From Combretum micranthum (taxonomy: Eukaryota; Streptophyta; Magnoliopsida; Myrtales; Combretaceae), in contig JAMXBD010000634.1 of NCBI GenBank assembly GCA_024138025.1, positions 496,001 through 560,000 on the forward strand: a stretch of DNA of 64,000 bases, in the 5' to 3' direction. Shown here in pieces: positions 25,130 to 35,879 of this stretch. A model generated the notes under the pieces. That model worked only from the letters and a program-made list of their open reading frames with translations, was not told where the DNA came from and did not search any database. Position numbers and translations under genes: made by a program. The first letter of the stretch is position 1. Each line of letters starts with the position of its first letter.

Positions 25130-25900
25130 CTTTTTTGCAGTCCTACTTGAAGAAGTATGCTACAAAATCTTCCAGGGCCTCACTTAGCTTCTTTCTCACT
25201 AAGTACATGAACAAAGTGTACATTTCAGGGGGCTTGCTTGCCATGAAATGCTTCAAGAATAGTTCTTTGAATTCTTTGAAACACATGATAGGGTTCAATT
25301 GGAGCTAGCTAGACCACATATATGTAGCCCTTCTTAAGGTGCTCGAAAAGGCCTTGCAAGTGGCAGTATCACTTAAATCATGCATTGAAATTAATGTTCG
25401 GAAGCGAGCCAAGTAGTTTTATGGATTCATGGTACCATTATAAGTGTCAAGAGATGGCAGGTTCACATTTATTAGTATCAATTCATCCTAAATAGTTTGA
25501 ATGAACAGAGATTCATTAAGTGAAACCTTAGATGCTCCTCTCTTTATACTTTCTTTGATGTTAGACAGTTTCTTAATCGCCTATCTATCTCACCATCATC
25601 CCATTATTCCATAAGGCATCTCACAATAGGATCAATAGTAGGAGCATGAGATGTAATAGCTTGATCTTAGGAGATAACCACTTATTACATTACAACTAAG
25701 ACATAATTATGGCGATCCAGAGATTGTACTTGCTGGTTGATAGCTTGTGTAAGTAGGGCTTGCGGAAAATTTTCCTCATAATTGGTTTGGCCATGCACAT
25801 CAAACTCTGCTATGTCCTTAAAGCGTTTGCACTCAAATTCCTCAACGCAAGCTTAGAGCCTTTGGCTCTCTTCAGTAACTCAGAATACATCCTTCGAATA
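25130..25900 (-). pseudogene. Gag remnant of the Tat-type element
   Basis: Minus-strand frames give NVNLPSLDTYNGTMNP-NYL, RFRTLISMHDLSDTATCKAF, then MCFKEFKELFLKHFMASKPP and MYTLFMYLVRKKLSEALEDF. These fit the core of the plant Retrotrans_gag domain (capsid), in which the xLxxYNGTxDP motif opens the domain. Only the core at about 25130-25455 is clear; the sequence upstream toward the PBS is degenerate. Confidence 0.8.
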
Positions 25901-26109
25901 TCATCAATTTGAGTTGCTAATTCATAGTACACCCTCTTAAGCTCTATAAAACACTGTAGATCAGTAATAGGGGTCACAACTTTTGTCGTTGTAGACTACT
26001 CTTTTACTAGGGAATTACCCTAGTTGCTATTAACATGTTCCAAAGTTGTTATCATCATGATCGATTTCCTTATGGAATTTCAAAATAACTTAGAGAGATC
26101 AACATTTTC

Positions 26110-26134
26110 GTGCTTTCTACAGACAATGCCAAAA
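26110..26134 (-). other. Degenerate primer-binding site of the Tat-type element
   Basis: The minus strand reads TTTGGCATTGTCTGTAGAAA directly after the LTR end, close to the TTTGGCGCCGTCTGTGGGAA found at this point in many Tat-group elements. It sets the inner boundary of the 5' LTR. Confidence 0.6.
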
Positions 26135-26681
26135 TGTTGTCAAAGTTGTACTGATAGAGATAAATGAATTTAAGCTATTGCTAAGATAGGTCTGCAAATA
26201 GAAAACAGGCTAGTGGGTACCGGAAGGTTGTCCAGTATAAACACACTGATAGCCAAGTTAGCAAGATATTTGAGGATGTGAATGAGAATAATAACAACAT
26301 ATAAGCTTAAGTGTTAACCCTTTAACTATTGAAGGTCCCTCATATACTATAAAGGAATAGTTTAGAATGGTTGGATTGAATGGGATTATGTCGTGGCAAT
26401 GATGAAGGATCATAGTTGTTATTGAAGGAGTTTCGCTAAGCCACTAAGCCATGTCTTGGTTTCTTAAATTAGAGTTGATGAAATATAGTAAATGATCGAG
26501 TGAGTTAATGAGATGGCAGGTACATAAAGGTGTTCTAAGTTGATGTGAGGGTAAGCTAGACCCACTCAATCTTATGGCTATAGTAGGGGCCCAAGGAGGC
26601 CAACCCATAAAGAATAAAGCCAGCATGTGTCATAAATAGGTTACATTGGCTTTGAAGCTTACAAAAAATTTCCCATCAACA
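26135..26681 (-). repeat. 5' LTR of the Tat-type element
   Basis: A 547-bp interval between the minus-strand start TGTTGATGGG (26681) and the primer-binding site. Its outer 225 bp match the truncated left LTR. TATAAAGG-like sequence near 26350 (plus-strand reading) was not evaluated further. Confidence 0.65.
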
Positions 26682-26967
26682 CTAATCATATTCATTAATT
26701 TGATTCCACTTCATTTACAGAGCAATCTTTAGCCATACGTGCATAAGTGGATAGTTCTTATGTAAAAAGGGATAGTCCCTTCATATGAATAGTAATAAAT
26801 AAGGTTTAATTGACAAGTTTTGATGGCTTGAGATTGGTTAGAAAATGGGTCCCTAGAAATAGTAAATTTTTAGTCAAATTTGAGGCATGTTTTATAGTTA
26901 AAATCTTTATAGTTAGTTAGAGAGAGTTGAATCCATGGGTTTTTATTATATATATTTTATTTTTTTA

Positions 26968-27246
26968 AGGGATAATGTTACAAATGGTACCTAAACCTTA
27001 GCAAAATATAAAATTAAGTACCTGAACTATGAAATTGATCCATTAGTATCTGAACTTTGAAATCGATCATTTTGATACCTTAAAAACTTTGAAATTTATC
27101 AATTTAGTACCTAGAATAACTTGATGAAGGTAATGTTGGTATGCACAAAAAGTTCTTTCAGATACTAAATTAATCAATTATAAAGTTTAGATACCTAGTT
27201 ATATATTTTTTCAAAGTTTAAATATCATTAATGACATTAACACTTT
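26968..27246. repeat. MITE-like element with TACCTAAACTTTG internal repeats
   Basis: The imperfect inverted ends AGGGATAATGTTACAAATGG and (reverse complement of the right end) AGTGTTAATGTCATTAATGA enclose about five degenerate repeats of the form AGTACCTRAACTWTGAAATTGATCA. Relatives occur at 51946-52145, 57096-57348 and, more distantly, 63541-63909. There is no coding capacity. Confidence 0.6.
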
Positions 27247-28692
27247 TTTTTTATTTTGTCTAGTTGTCGAACACATTTTTATGTGTCATATACTCCATGC
27301 CAGCCATAAACCACAATGAGATCTACAGCTAGATGCGAGGACAACAATCTACTCGGTGAGATGAGCACATTTATTTACAATGTTTGGAATAGACAACAAT
27401 TCTACTTGGTAAGATGAGCATATTTATATACAATAGTCGGATAGTTATGCTGTTAAGGGCTGAAAAGAAGAACTGTATCTCTTGAAGAAGTTTTTATATG
27501 GATTTAGATAGTCTCCTAGTCAATTGTATAGGTATTTTAATGCATTTATGATCACATGTTAGATTTGAGAAAAGCAAGTATACTGATGCATATACATCTT
27601 AGGGCTTAATGACTCCATTAGTTTTCATTCATTTTGATGTCATGTTGATTTCAACGAAGAATTTATCTTCAATAAATCCATTGAAAACAAATTTGAGATG
27701 ATTGGAAAGGAAGAAGATTTTAGGAAATGACGATTGATAGGAAAAATAGATTAGTTATCCCTATCACGGTGAAAGTATGTTCAATGCCGACAAATACTCT
27801 AAATGCTACCATTTTAGGTTGTTAGCAACTATATCAACATGGATGAAAGGATAATTTATGCGTCCAATGTCTTCCCATAGGTGCAATATATGTTATATGT
27901 ACTTGTCTACACGTAGAATCTTATAGTGGATCATGGATTTTATGAATTCTTTTTGACTTTTTGTAAGTACCCAAGGTATCCAATAAAAATTTCCTATTCG
28001 TATTTATGAAGAAAACAAGCTAACTTACATCACTTGCAATTGATTCTTGTATTATTCATTGTATGCATGATCCCTTTTTCTACTGGCACATCGCCTATTT
28101 CACAACCCTTTTAGATCATTCTAGAACTCCTTGAGCCACTCACACCGTAATCTAACATGAAGAACTAGGTCATGCAAGTATGAAAATGTTATAAAATTAT
28201 TAGAAAATTATGCCTACTTCTTCCACTAGCATAATTTATAATTCGTTCATATCTTTTCCAATAGAAGAAACAAAATTTCTCAATATTTTATGCTAGCTAC
28301 ACTTAATTTTTTATTCATCACTTATGGAATAACTACATAAGCATATCTATAAATATGGCATTCTCACTGTTTGTAGTTGGGAAATATAAAGGTATAATTA
28401 TGTTGGAAGTGCCTTTGTTTGTCATTAAATTTAATCAACCTTTGTATTTTAAATGAGCTATTTGAGTCATCTATTAGTTTATAAAAAAAAATAAATTAAA
28501 TCATTTACATTTTAAGAGAGTTGTTTAATCTCTCTATATTCATGCTATTGCACAAAATAAGTTCTCTTGCACTAAGCCATATATTATAGGACATGCCAAT
28601 GAAATAATTATTGGTACAATGAAGTAAACTTAAACAACATGACATATCCGGTTAAAATATGCACATAATTAAAAGCTAGCATAAAATTAGCT
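27247..28692. other. Intronic sequence, nothing recognised
   Basis: A 1.4 kb non-repetitive AT-rich stretch. No convincing exon, RNA gene or transposon protein was seen on either strand. Confidence 0.5.
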
Positions 28693-28852
28693 CATAATAT
28701 CCTTCAAATAGAGGATGACAAAACTCTAATTATCAAGATACCTTTTGACATATATTAGCATATGTTGTATATTATATATTTGGAAAACTATTGTAATTTG
28801 TGAATATCATATACTATATGCTATTTTTGGTTGGCGCATATAATTAGATACA

Positions 28853-28967
28853 AATTAGCCTTATTTATGTAGCTATGATTAAGACAATATATTTCTTGCC
28901 TTTCTTAAATTAGCCTTTTTTATGTAGCTATGATTAAGATAATCTATTTCTTTCCTTTCTTGGTTTC
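28853..28967 (+). repeat. Tandem duplication, two units of about 57 bp
   Basis: AAATTAGCC-TT-TTATGTAGCTATGATTAAGA-AAT-TATTTCTT-CCTTTCTT occurs twice in direct succession with four or five differences. It lies in the AT-rich segment interrupting the decayed Cassandra LTR. Confidence 0.85.
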
Positions 28968-29060
28968 TTGTAAATCTATATATATTGCTCCTTCAAGGCT
29001 AAATGAATAATATGTTTTGATCATCTGTAAATTTGTTTGTGATAATATTATAGCTTGAAG

Positions 29061-29130
29061 TTTATTAGAACTCTATGATTAAGTGTACTTAAAGGGGAGC
29101 ACTCTCATAATAGATGATCTCCTAGAAAAT
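29061..29130 (+). other. 5S rRNA-like segment of the decayed Cassandra LTR
   Basis: It retains the order of 5S internal promoter pieces: ATTAGAACTC, GATTAAGTGTACTT (box A-like), a GAGCACTC..ATAATAGATGATCTCCTAG stretch (box C-like). Many substitutions from plant 5S, so a transcribed 5S gene is unlikely. Confidence 0.55.
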
Positions 29131-29475
29131 AATTTGCACTAATAATAAAATTGTGAAATACAACAAGCCAAATTAACTAATGCCTTAATGTACAGTGTTT
29201 TAATTGTTAGAAGAAGTATTAGACTAGCTTAATATTCTAAAGTGAGGAAGTTAAGTGCCACGCTGGTCAAATACCATAATAAGGGGCACCTCTTTAGCTT
29301 GAAAAGAGATACCTCTAAAGTTCGTTCAACCGATTAGTGTGCTCTTAAACACATGTAATGAAATCGACAAAGGCATTAGTTTTTGGAAGTGAGGAAAATT
29401 ATGTTCTCCTTGAAACGGAGTATGATAGAACTCTAAATATCAAGGTACTCTTTAGTATAATAGCATGGAGTCGGC

Positions 29476-30369
29476 AGAAAAAGAAAATATAGTAAAGCAT
29501 ATTCTACGTGGAGTTTTGGTCATTACATGATCTGAATAAATTTTTGTCATAAATATAAACTACTTCTAATATATATTTTTTCCCCTTAAAAATAAAGACG
29601 TGGGCGTCTTTTATCGGTCTTATACTTGAAAAAGGATCTGCATGTCATCTTTTGTTTTATACTCAAATTTTAATAAACTATAGATGTTACAAGATCTATG
29701 GATAATGCGCCAAAGCGAAGGCGCATCATCTACTTGTGCCGAACTTCTCTTTTAACAATGAGGTATTAAGCTTATCTATCTTAACTTATTATGCAAGAAA
29801 AGATGGACCGCTTATTTTAAGTAATTACTATGAATCCGTAGCACTACATGCATATAAATAGGAAAAGTGTTTGCTGTCTCTAACATCCTATCCTCATTAT
29901 ATCCTTACAAATAAATATTTAACACATATCAAATAAATTTAAAATACATAAAAATTTCAAAAAAATAGGAAGCACTTCTTGACACATCTCAGATGTTGAT
30001 TTGCACAGATACAATGAGGATAACAAGTTTGAGACAACAAACTTTTTTCATATAGATACATGTGTGCATGTATGTTGAGAGAGGATGGTGTAGAATAAAG
30101 AGAAAATAGCTTTGATAACACATAGTGGAAACAAAATATTATAAATGATATATATATATATATAGATTTTTCATATACTTTTTGTTCATAAATTTGTAAA
30201 TATCTCATAATTTCTTATAAAATTTGTTTTGCCATTCTATTTGCTCTCATGGTTATTCTCTCTCTTTTTCTTTTCAATCATTGTGTACTACTTGAAAGAA
30301 AATAAAAAATAAAAATAAACAAAGAAATAAGTAGGTAAAAGTCTTTGTTTTTATAATAAAATAACTAAT
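29476..30369. other. Intronic sequence, nothing recognised
   Basis: AT-rich with a (TA) run at about 30150-30164. The minus-strand frame at 29957-30208 has no family features and is read as chance. Confidence 0.5.
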
Positions 30370-30768
30370 AGCTCGTTCACTTCGCGGTATAGAATAAGAG
30401 AGTAATAAAATTCTAATTCCAATGGAATGTAATAAGATTGCGATTGCTATTATTATGTTTATTTGGAATAAAAAATAAAAAAGTAATTATTAGAGTAAAA
30501 GGCAAAATATCTATAATTCTACTTACATTTATTACATAAAGAAAATAATTGTACATGTGATATTTTCAATACAGGGGTATTTATGATAAAGTTGAGAAAT
30601 AAAACATTGAAGGGCAATTCATGGGGATGGAGACATGAATTGCTATTTATCATTTTACGTAATAGCAATTCATTGTGAATTGCAATTCTCCTCAAGTGAA
30701 CATGATAATAATAGCTTTACATCAAGTGAGGAGGGAATGAATAGCTATTCATGTTAGGTAAACGGGCT
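30370..30768. repeat. MITE-like element with AGCYCGTTYACYT ends
   Basis: The left end AGCTCGTTCACTTCGCGG and the reverse complement of the right end AGCCCGTTTACCTAACATG are imperfect inverted repeats. Subterminal GAATTGC/GCAATTC words occur in both orientations. Length 399 bp, non-coding. I could not identify a matching target duplication. Confidence 0.55.
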
Positions 30769-32612
30769 ATAAAAGTCTAAAACCTCCTAAATATCTATAC
30801 ACACACATATAGATATCTCTCTAGGTTGGATCCGAACCAAGACCTATGATAATTCAAACTTTGGACTTGGCCCACTAGAGTGGACTATACCTACAAAAGG
30901 CACCCTCTAGATATGTGAGTCCAATCTTATTCCTTCGTGGGGACTCATAGGACCACCGATTCTTAACGATCTAGGAAGAAAAAACAAAAACAAATTCAAA
31001 CCAAAATCAGCACATCATGAAGACAAGTGCATGCATCTGAGAGTCAACACATCATCGATCGAAAGCTGGTTCGTGGTCATAGTACATGGTGGCAATTTGA
31101 CAAGAGGGATCTTGTTCAAAAAGTGAAAGGTTTAAAATATTGTTATTGTATTGTTTTAAGTAGACATCTTTTAGAATTGGATCTAAATTGAGATCCGACT
31201 CGGATTAGTCATGGTGGGTCTTATATTAGACCCACCTAGAGGACTCATCGTGATAGACGGGTCCATGCTGGATCCAAGTGATGGACCTGGGTCCAAACCT
31301 TAAAAAAAAAATAAAAATAAAAAAAGAACCTTTGCCTTTGTCACTAAAGCTGTTATTATTATTTTGATAATAAACATTTTATTGATGGTCATGTTCCCAT
31401 GTATCTGCACCTGCTGCTGCCGCCTCATGGAATTGGAAGATGGGGAAACTCAATAGTTAACAGATTTTTTTTCGAAGACCGTTAGTGAGTTTTGTTTAAA
31501 GTTGATCCTGTTGAATTATTTTTTCATAATAAAGGGCATGTGTATTGAATATACACACATTCCATGCTTATCATATGTCCCTTAATATTTCCATGCCCAT
31601 GGTAGCATGTATTAAACAGACACATTTATTAAGATACTTGTATTAAACAGCACTTGTATTAAATGGGTTATTTTTTATTCCTGTAAAAAAAAAAAAAAAA
31701 CCAAAAAGCTGCCCACACAATGACATAGGCGCATGTTTCCAATGCTTGGGGAATTGTGCATGCCGAATTTTTTTGAAAAAAGCAAAAGTGACAATACCCT
31801 ATAAGTTAATAACATTTGTATTATATTACAACAGAAAAGGTTCATTGCACTGTTGTTTTTATTGTTATCCTAATGAAAAAAAGGGTTTGAATTATGTAGA
31901 GCCGTCCCATGGAACGATGAGGCTATGGATTCAAATAGCCTTGCCTCATGACAGTTAAGGGTTCACAATTTTTGAACTTGAACCAATCTAGTCAGATGTC
32001 TAGACTTTTGGACAAAGATCAAAATATCAACATACTTCATGATATCAAAACCATCTAAGCTCCGAAAGATGTAGATAGAAGTTGAAAGGGCAAGAATTCA
32101 AGACAAACTCCAAATCTGGACTAGTGCAATGTCCTCATAAGAAAAAAAAAAAAAAATCACAATGCATTAATGGACACCTGCATGCTTTGCATTAAATGGG
32201 CAATTTGGAGAGTTATTTCCATCACACCTATCCCACAATTCACATTTTTACTTTTGGTAATAAAAAAGGTGCATTTGATTTTCATAATGTGCTTTTTTTT
32301 TCCTCAAATATTTTATTGAATTAAAAAAATTTATGGGTCCGAATCAGTTGGACTTGCCCCATAAATCTATAAGTCTACTGATTTAAACTACCCTATCATC
32401 AAGCTAGGATAGTCAAGATTCTTAAATTTTAAGATATGGACTTGATGGGCTGGATTACAATTTGGATCCAAACTATCCCAGAAAAACTCTATATGTATAG
32501 GAATTTTATTTTTGCCCATGCTATATACAGTAGATAGTTGAGATGCCAGAAGATAAAGGAAAAGAAGAAAATGTAAAGGATAAAATAATCGGAGCTTCTT
32601 ATCATAACTTAC
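30769..32612. other. Intronic sequence, nothing recognised
   Basis: Contains a short hairpin (GTGGGTCTTATATTAGACCCAC at about 31215-31236; arms GTGGGTCT/AGACCCAC), A-rich runs and no coherent coding region. The plus-strand frame at 31746-31958 does not resemble any family I know. Confidence 0.45.
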
Positions 32613-32684
32613 AAGTAATTGAGCCCTGTAAACTTCCCAATGTCAGAAGGGATTTTCCCAGAGATTGAGCAATTTCGAAGTACC
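32613..32684 (-). CDS. LRR receptor-like kinase, exon 11 visible (VLRNC repeat)
   Basis: A 72-bp exon encoding VLRNCSISGKIPSDIGKFTG then LNY. The VLRNCxIxGxIPxxIG segment is a hallmark of the LRR-VIII-2 ectodomain, where it follows the LRR-interrupting RITDL segment. Acceptor AAACGCAG, donor GTAAGT. Its first base completes TT+G (Leu) and it ends TT, completed to Leu by the next exon 28.8 kb away. This exon is the strongest single piece of evidence for the subfamily assignment. Confidence 0.95.
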
Positions 32685-33064
32685 CTGCGTTTATATGAGA
32701 AAGAGAAAAAGAAGCTTCCTTATTTTCTATATTATCAAAGGGAATAAATCTTATTAAAAAATATTGTAACTATCTACGAAATTATAAAGGTACGGAAGTT
32801 ATATTAGGATAGTGGAACAAAAAGTTAAAACAAATATTTAAGATAGTTTTATAAAGACATGTGTCAGCTATTCTTGATAGATGATACTTATGTATTAAAA
32901 AAATATATATATATATATATTTCTTAAATCATTACATAAGTATTTATTTTTTAATTGTTTACCATTTTTTTATATATACATAATTCGAATACAACATTCA
33001 CTAGTGGTTATATCATTAAGAAAGACGGATTAGAAACAATATGGAACATTAAAACAATACTTAC

Positions 33065-33139
33065 AAATATTGCATGCTAGTGTAATTGATATGAGGGAAG
33101 TAAAAATGACCATTATTGAGGTTAAGATCAGTTACCACT
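33065..33139 (-). CDS. LRR receptor-like kinase, exon 10 visible (VTDL segment)
   Basis: A 75-bp exon encoding VVTDLNLNNGHFYFPHINYT then SMQY. It corresponds to the irregular RISDL/RITDL..FPxLxxxxxM segment between two LRRs in LRR-VIII-2 proteins, which is why it lacks the LxGxIP core. Acceptor GAATTTGCAG, donor GTAAGT. Phase agrees on both sides (CT+A Leu, TT+G Leu). Confidence 0.93.
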
Positions 33140-33253
33140 CTGCAAATTCAAAATAGCAAAGGAAAGTAAATTACGAGGACATTATGGGGGAAAAAAGAAT
33201 TCAACAAGATTATAATCGAAACATTAATAGCAGAGCTTTCATATAGAACTGAC

Positions 33254-33322
33254 AGCTGATATAGATTTCCCATCATAGATAAATCCGGTAGGGGCCCTTC
33301 GAAATTGTTCCCTCGAAGCATT
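33254..33322 (-). CDS. LRR receptor-like kinase, exon 9 visible
   Basis: A 69-bp exon encoding MLRGNNFEGPLPDLSMMGNL then YQ. It matches the DLQGTSMEGPIPxxISxLTNL repeat of the family, one residue shorter than the 24-residue norm. Acceptor ATTTTCGCAG, donor GTCAGT (a less common but valid donor). Spaced 114 bp from the next exon. Confidence 0.92.
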
Positions 33323-33522
33323 CTGCGAAAATTATGGAAATAAATAAATAAGTTATTATAATGTTTTCATGAAAAATCATCTATGTTTATTATTTGAAAA
33401 AAAAAAAACAGAAAACAAAACAAAACAAGACAAAACAAAAAGTTAGCATGCTGGGGGAAGCGCTTGCTATATGTTACTTTTTTAATCCGAAAAATTAATT
33501 AAAAAGAAGTTGAAGAAATTAC

Positions 33523-33591
33523 AAATATTGGAGTCCCGTCCAATTCCGGAAACTAGGTATCTTCCCAGACATTCCGTTTCCATAGACGCCG
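33523..33591 (-). CDS. LRR receptor-like kinase, exon 8 visible
   Basis: A 69-bp exon encoding GVYGNGMSGKIPSFRNWTGL then QY. It matches the RIDGNSLSGKIPDFIGNWTxL repeat of LRR-VIII-2, including the conserved NWT. One residue is missing in the PxFxxNW part compared with the family, accounting for 69 rather than 72 bp. Donor GTAATT, acceptor TGGTGCAG. Confidence 0.93.
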
Positions 33592-34611
33592 CTGCACCAA
33601 ATTCAATCCAAGGCAACAACTTAATGGTTATTAACTCTCATACAAAACTTGAAATTCAGAATTGAAAAGATAGATCGAATGGAGATTGTAAAGTGGAACA
33701 TGTTGAATGTACAACAATTTCTTCTTAAAACTAGTTTACCTAGAGCATCCGTACCCTACCTGGCTGAAGTAGTTATAAAACTACTACATGAGTATGTTAA
33801 GGATTTTTTTTTTTTTTTAAATAACCTAAATAGTTCATGTCTAAGGTTTTCATGTAAGGTTGTTTATATTTTTTAAGGTTTTATATGTGTCATATATTTT
33901 TACATATTATATTAAAAAATAGAAAAAAATTATAAAAAGATGTAAACAACCTTTTTAAGATCCCAAGAGGTTTTAAGAACCTTTCTTTCTCATGAGATCT
34001 CAAAAATTGAGATACTACACATTTGATCCTATATTAAGGATCGGGATAGGATGCCCTTAGGCAAGAAAGATTAAATTCACAATAGAGGAGGAAACGTATA
34101 ATGAAATTGTTGTATAGATATTAAAAATATAACTATGACATTTTATATTCATTTTTATTTTTCATCTCGCTTTATTATGATATTATCCTGATGCTATTTT
34201 CAAACCATTTGCCCAAAGGTAAAAATACAAAAGATAAAATACATATATCCTATAATCATGAAATTAAATATAAATTCACCCTTTATTTAGCTTAATAATA
34301 TATAAGTAGAGTTCTCATTATCAATTCAATAAATTTGTTTGTTTGAACCATTTACCTTGAAAATGTGTAATTGTTCATTTATCAGTCTCTGACCTTAAAA
34401 TCACCATCACCATAATTAAGACACGGTGTATGAAAAGACTACTTATCCTTCTATAATCAGGTTTTAATGTAAATAGATCAGGCACCACAAAAACTTTTTG
34501 AAATATCAAATCTCGCGCGATGCGGATTGAATATGCACAAATAATCGTAAGATTGAAAAGGTAAACAGATAATCCGAAGAATGAAGAAAAAGCAGTTATG
34601 GATCGACTTAC

Positions 34612-34683
34612 AATTCTATTATAAATGCTAGCTGACTAAAGGTTTTTGGAATGTTCCCAGTGAGAAGATTAGAACCAACATTG
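34612..34683 (-). CDS. LRR receptor-like kinase, exon 7 visible
   Basis: A 72-bp exon encoding NVGSNLLTGNIPKTFSQLAF then IIE. It corresponds to the xxSNNFTGxxPxSxxxLxNL repeat that precedes the GNSLSGKIP repeat in the family. Acceptor TTCAATGCAG, donor GTAAGT. The junction codons are TTC (Phe) on both sides. Confidence 0.92.
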
Positions 34684-34775
34684 CTGCATTGAATGAATGT
34701 AAAATTATTCTTATACAAGTCCTCCAATATATATATGAATTCAAACTACAAGAGAATCTTGTTTATGGTACTCAC

Positions 34776-34847
34776 AAGTACTCCAGGTTTGTCAAGTTTC
34801 CTAATGCTTCTGGAAGAGACCCACTTAGCCGGTTTTCGCTCAAGTAC
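34776..34847 (-). CDS. LRR receptor-like kinase, exon 6 visible
   Basis: A 72-bp exon encoding YLSENRLSGSLPEALGNLTN then LEY. A standard plant-type LRR with LxxNxLxGxLPxxLGNLxxL. Acceptor TCCTTTCAAAG, donor GTGAGT. Only 92 bp of intron separates it from exon 7. Confidence 0.93.
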
Positions 34848-35013
34848 CTTTGAAAGGATAAGCCAACAATGATAGTTATACATATGTTATAATTATAAAC
34901 ATACACAGGAATCGTGGGGTACTTAAATCCTTTCCGTTTTCACAACGTTTTCCATTGTTTGCATGAATGAACTTTTGGTTTAATTTTTAAATCGGAGAGA
35001 AAGGAGCTCATAC

Positions 35014-35085
35014 AGAGTCTCAAGCATGACAAGGTTTCCCAAGGCATCAGGAATCGAGCCCGATAAATTATTGACACCCAAATCC
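35014..35085 (-). CDS. LRR receptor-like kinase, exon 5 visible
   Basis: A 72-bp exon encoding DLGVNNLSGSIPDALGNLVM then LET. Acceptor TTTCTATGTAG, donor GTATGA. It is the first exon of the compact cluster. The preceding exon in the transcript (50700-50771) lies 15.6 kb upstream, across the intron holding the fold-back and Cassandra elements. Confidence 0.92.
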
Positions 35086-35879
35086 CTACATAGAAAGGGC
35101 AAGCAAAGTATCGTCAACATCGGAACTTGCTTCCTCATTTAATAATCAAATTAAAATCGTCCACTTCTTAATGGTAATCTACTTTATGAAAACAACATCA
35201 ACAACAACAATATAAAGAATTTGCTATCTGCATAACCTTTTTTTTAATCGTTGGGTGTACAAATAACAATTGTGGATGATGTGTAAATGTCATTTTTGTA
35301 CTGCTAAACGATGATGATGATGAGGAGGAGGAGGTTGTTATTTGGATTGGAGAAATGAATGAGGCAACAATTGTATAACAAATAATGACTAAATAAAAAA
35401 AAAAAAAAACCAAATAAATATGTTATGTTTTGAGTGAATTAATATCAAATTTGTGCTTGGAGATATCACATCCCTATTATGATAAGGATGATAACACTTA
35501 CAATGTTGTAAGATGCGTTAAGTTCTTCAGAGGAGATATGTCACCATGGAGCAAGTTATTCCATAAAAGACTGCACATTATTAAACAAAAAATTAATCCA
35601 TGGTTGAGATAAACCAATAATCGCAACTATTTCTATTGTACTAAGTTATTATAAGTATAGTTTAATCCATGAAAGCATAAATCGATACAAATATAACCCT
35701 TAAATTTTTTCTCAAATACATCATGTCTCCAACATTATTCTCAATTCTCCATCACATCTTCCAGACATTATAGCCCTGCTAATTCCTCCAACAGCGAGAA
35801 TTGAAAGGAAAATAATAATAATAATAGTATTGAGGAGTAAATATCAATATTTTATTATATGTAAACTGCAATTAATAGT

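Larger units (their letters stand above)
4035..26681 (-). mobile_element. Decayed Tat-type Ty3/gypsy retrotransposon, minus strand, with nested insertions
   Basis: Read on the minus strand the order is 5' LTR (26681-26135), primer-binding-like site, gag, RT, RNase H, integrase, a long 3' region with plus-strand coding-like remnants, polypurine tract and truncated 3' LTR (4261-4035). The gag-RT-RNaseH-integrase order and the PBS type suggest the Tat group (Retand/Ogre/Grande relatives). Elements of that group are known to carry an antisense reading frame between pol and the 3' LTR. Subtracting three solo LTRs leaves about 13 kb. All domains carry stops and frameshifts, so it is dead. The truncated left LTR prevents a target-duplication check. 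Confidence 0.75.
28693..29475 (+). mobile_element. Decayed Cassandra-type TRIM (5S-bearing LTRs)
   Basis: Colinear with the better copy at 46990-50405. LTR start-like CCTTCAAATAGAGGATGACAA..ATCAAGATACC lies at 28700-28757, and the 5S-like segment at 29061-29130. The internal segment GTGCC..CTCTTTAGCTTG..AGATACCTCTAAAG..GTTC matches 50060-50120. The start of a second LTR (TATGTTCTCCTTGAAACGGA..TCAAGGTACTCTTTAGTATAAT) lies at 29411-29475, after which similarity ends. The first LTR is split at about 28757-29050 by an AT-rich segment, possibly a small copia-type solo LTR beginning TGTTGTATATT. Confidence 0.6.
3766..32612 (-). other. 28.8 kb intron of the LRR receptor kinase, filled with transposons
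   Basis: This interval separates two exons with intact splice sites and compatible phase. Almost all of it is explained by a Tat-type Ty3/gypsy element with nested solo LTRs (4035-26681), a decayed Cassandra TRIM and small inverted-repeat elements. No additional LRR exon was seen inside. Splicing across it is inferred from phase, motif order and intact exons, not from transcript data. Confidence 0.75.
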
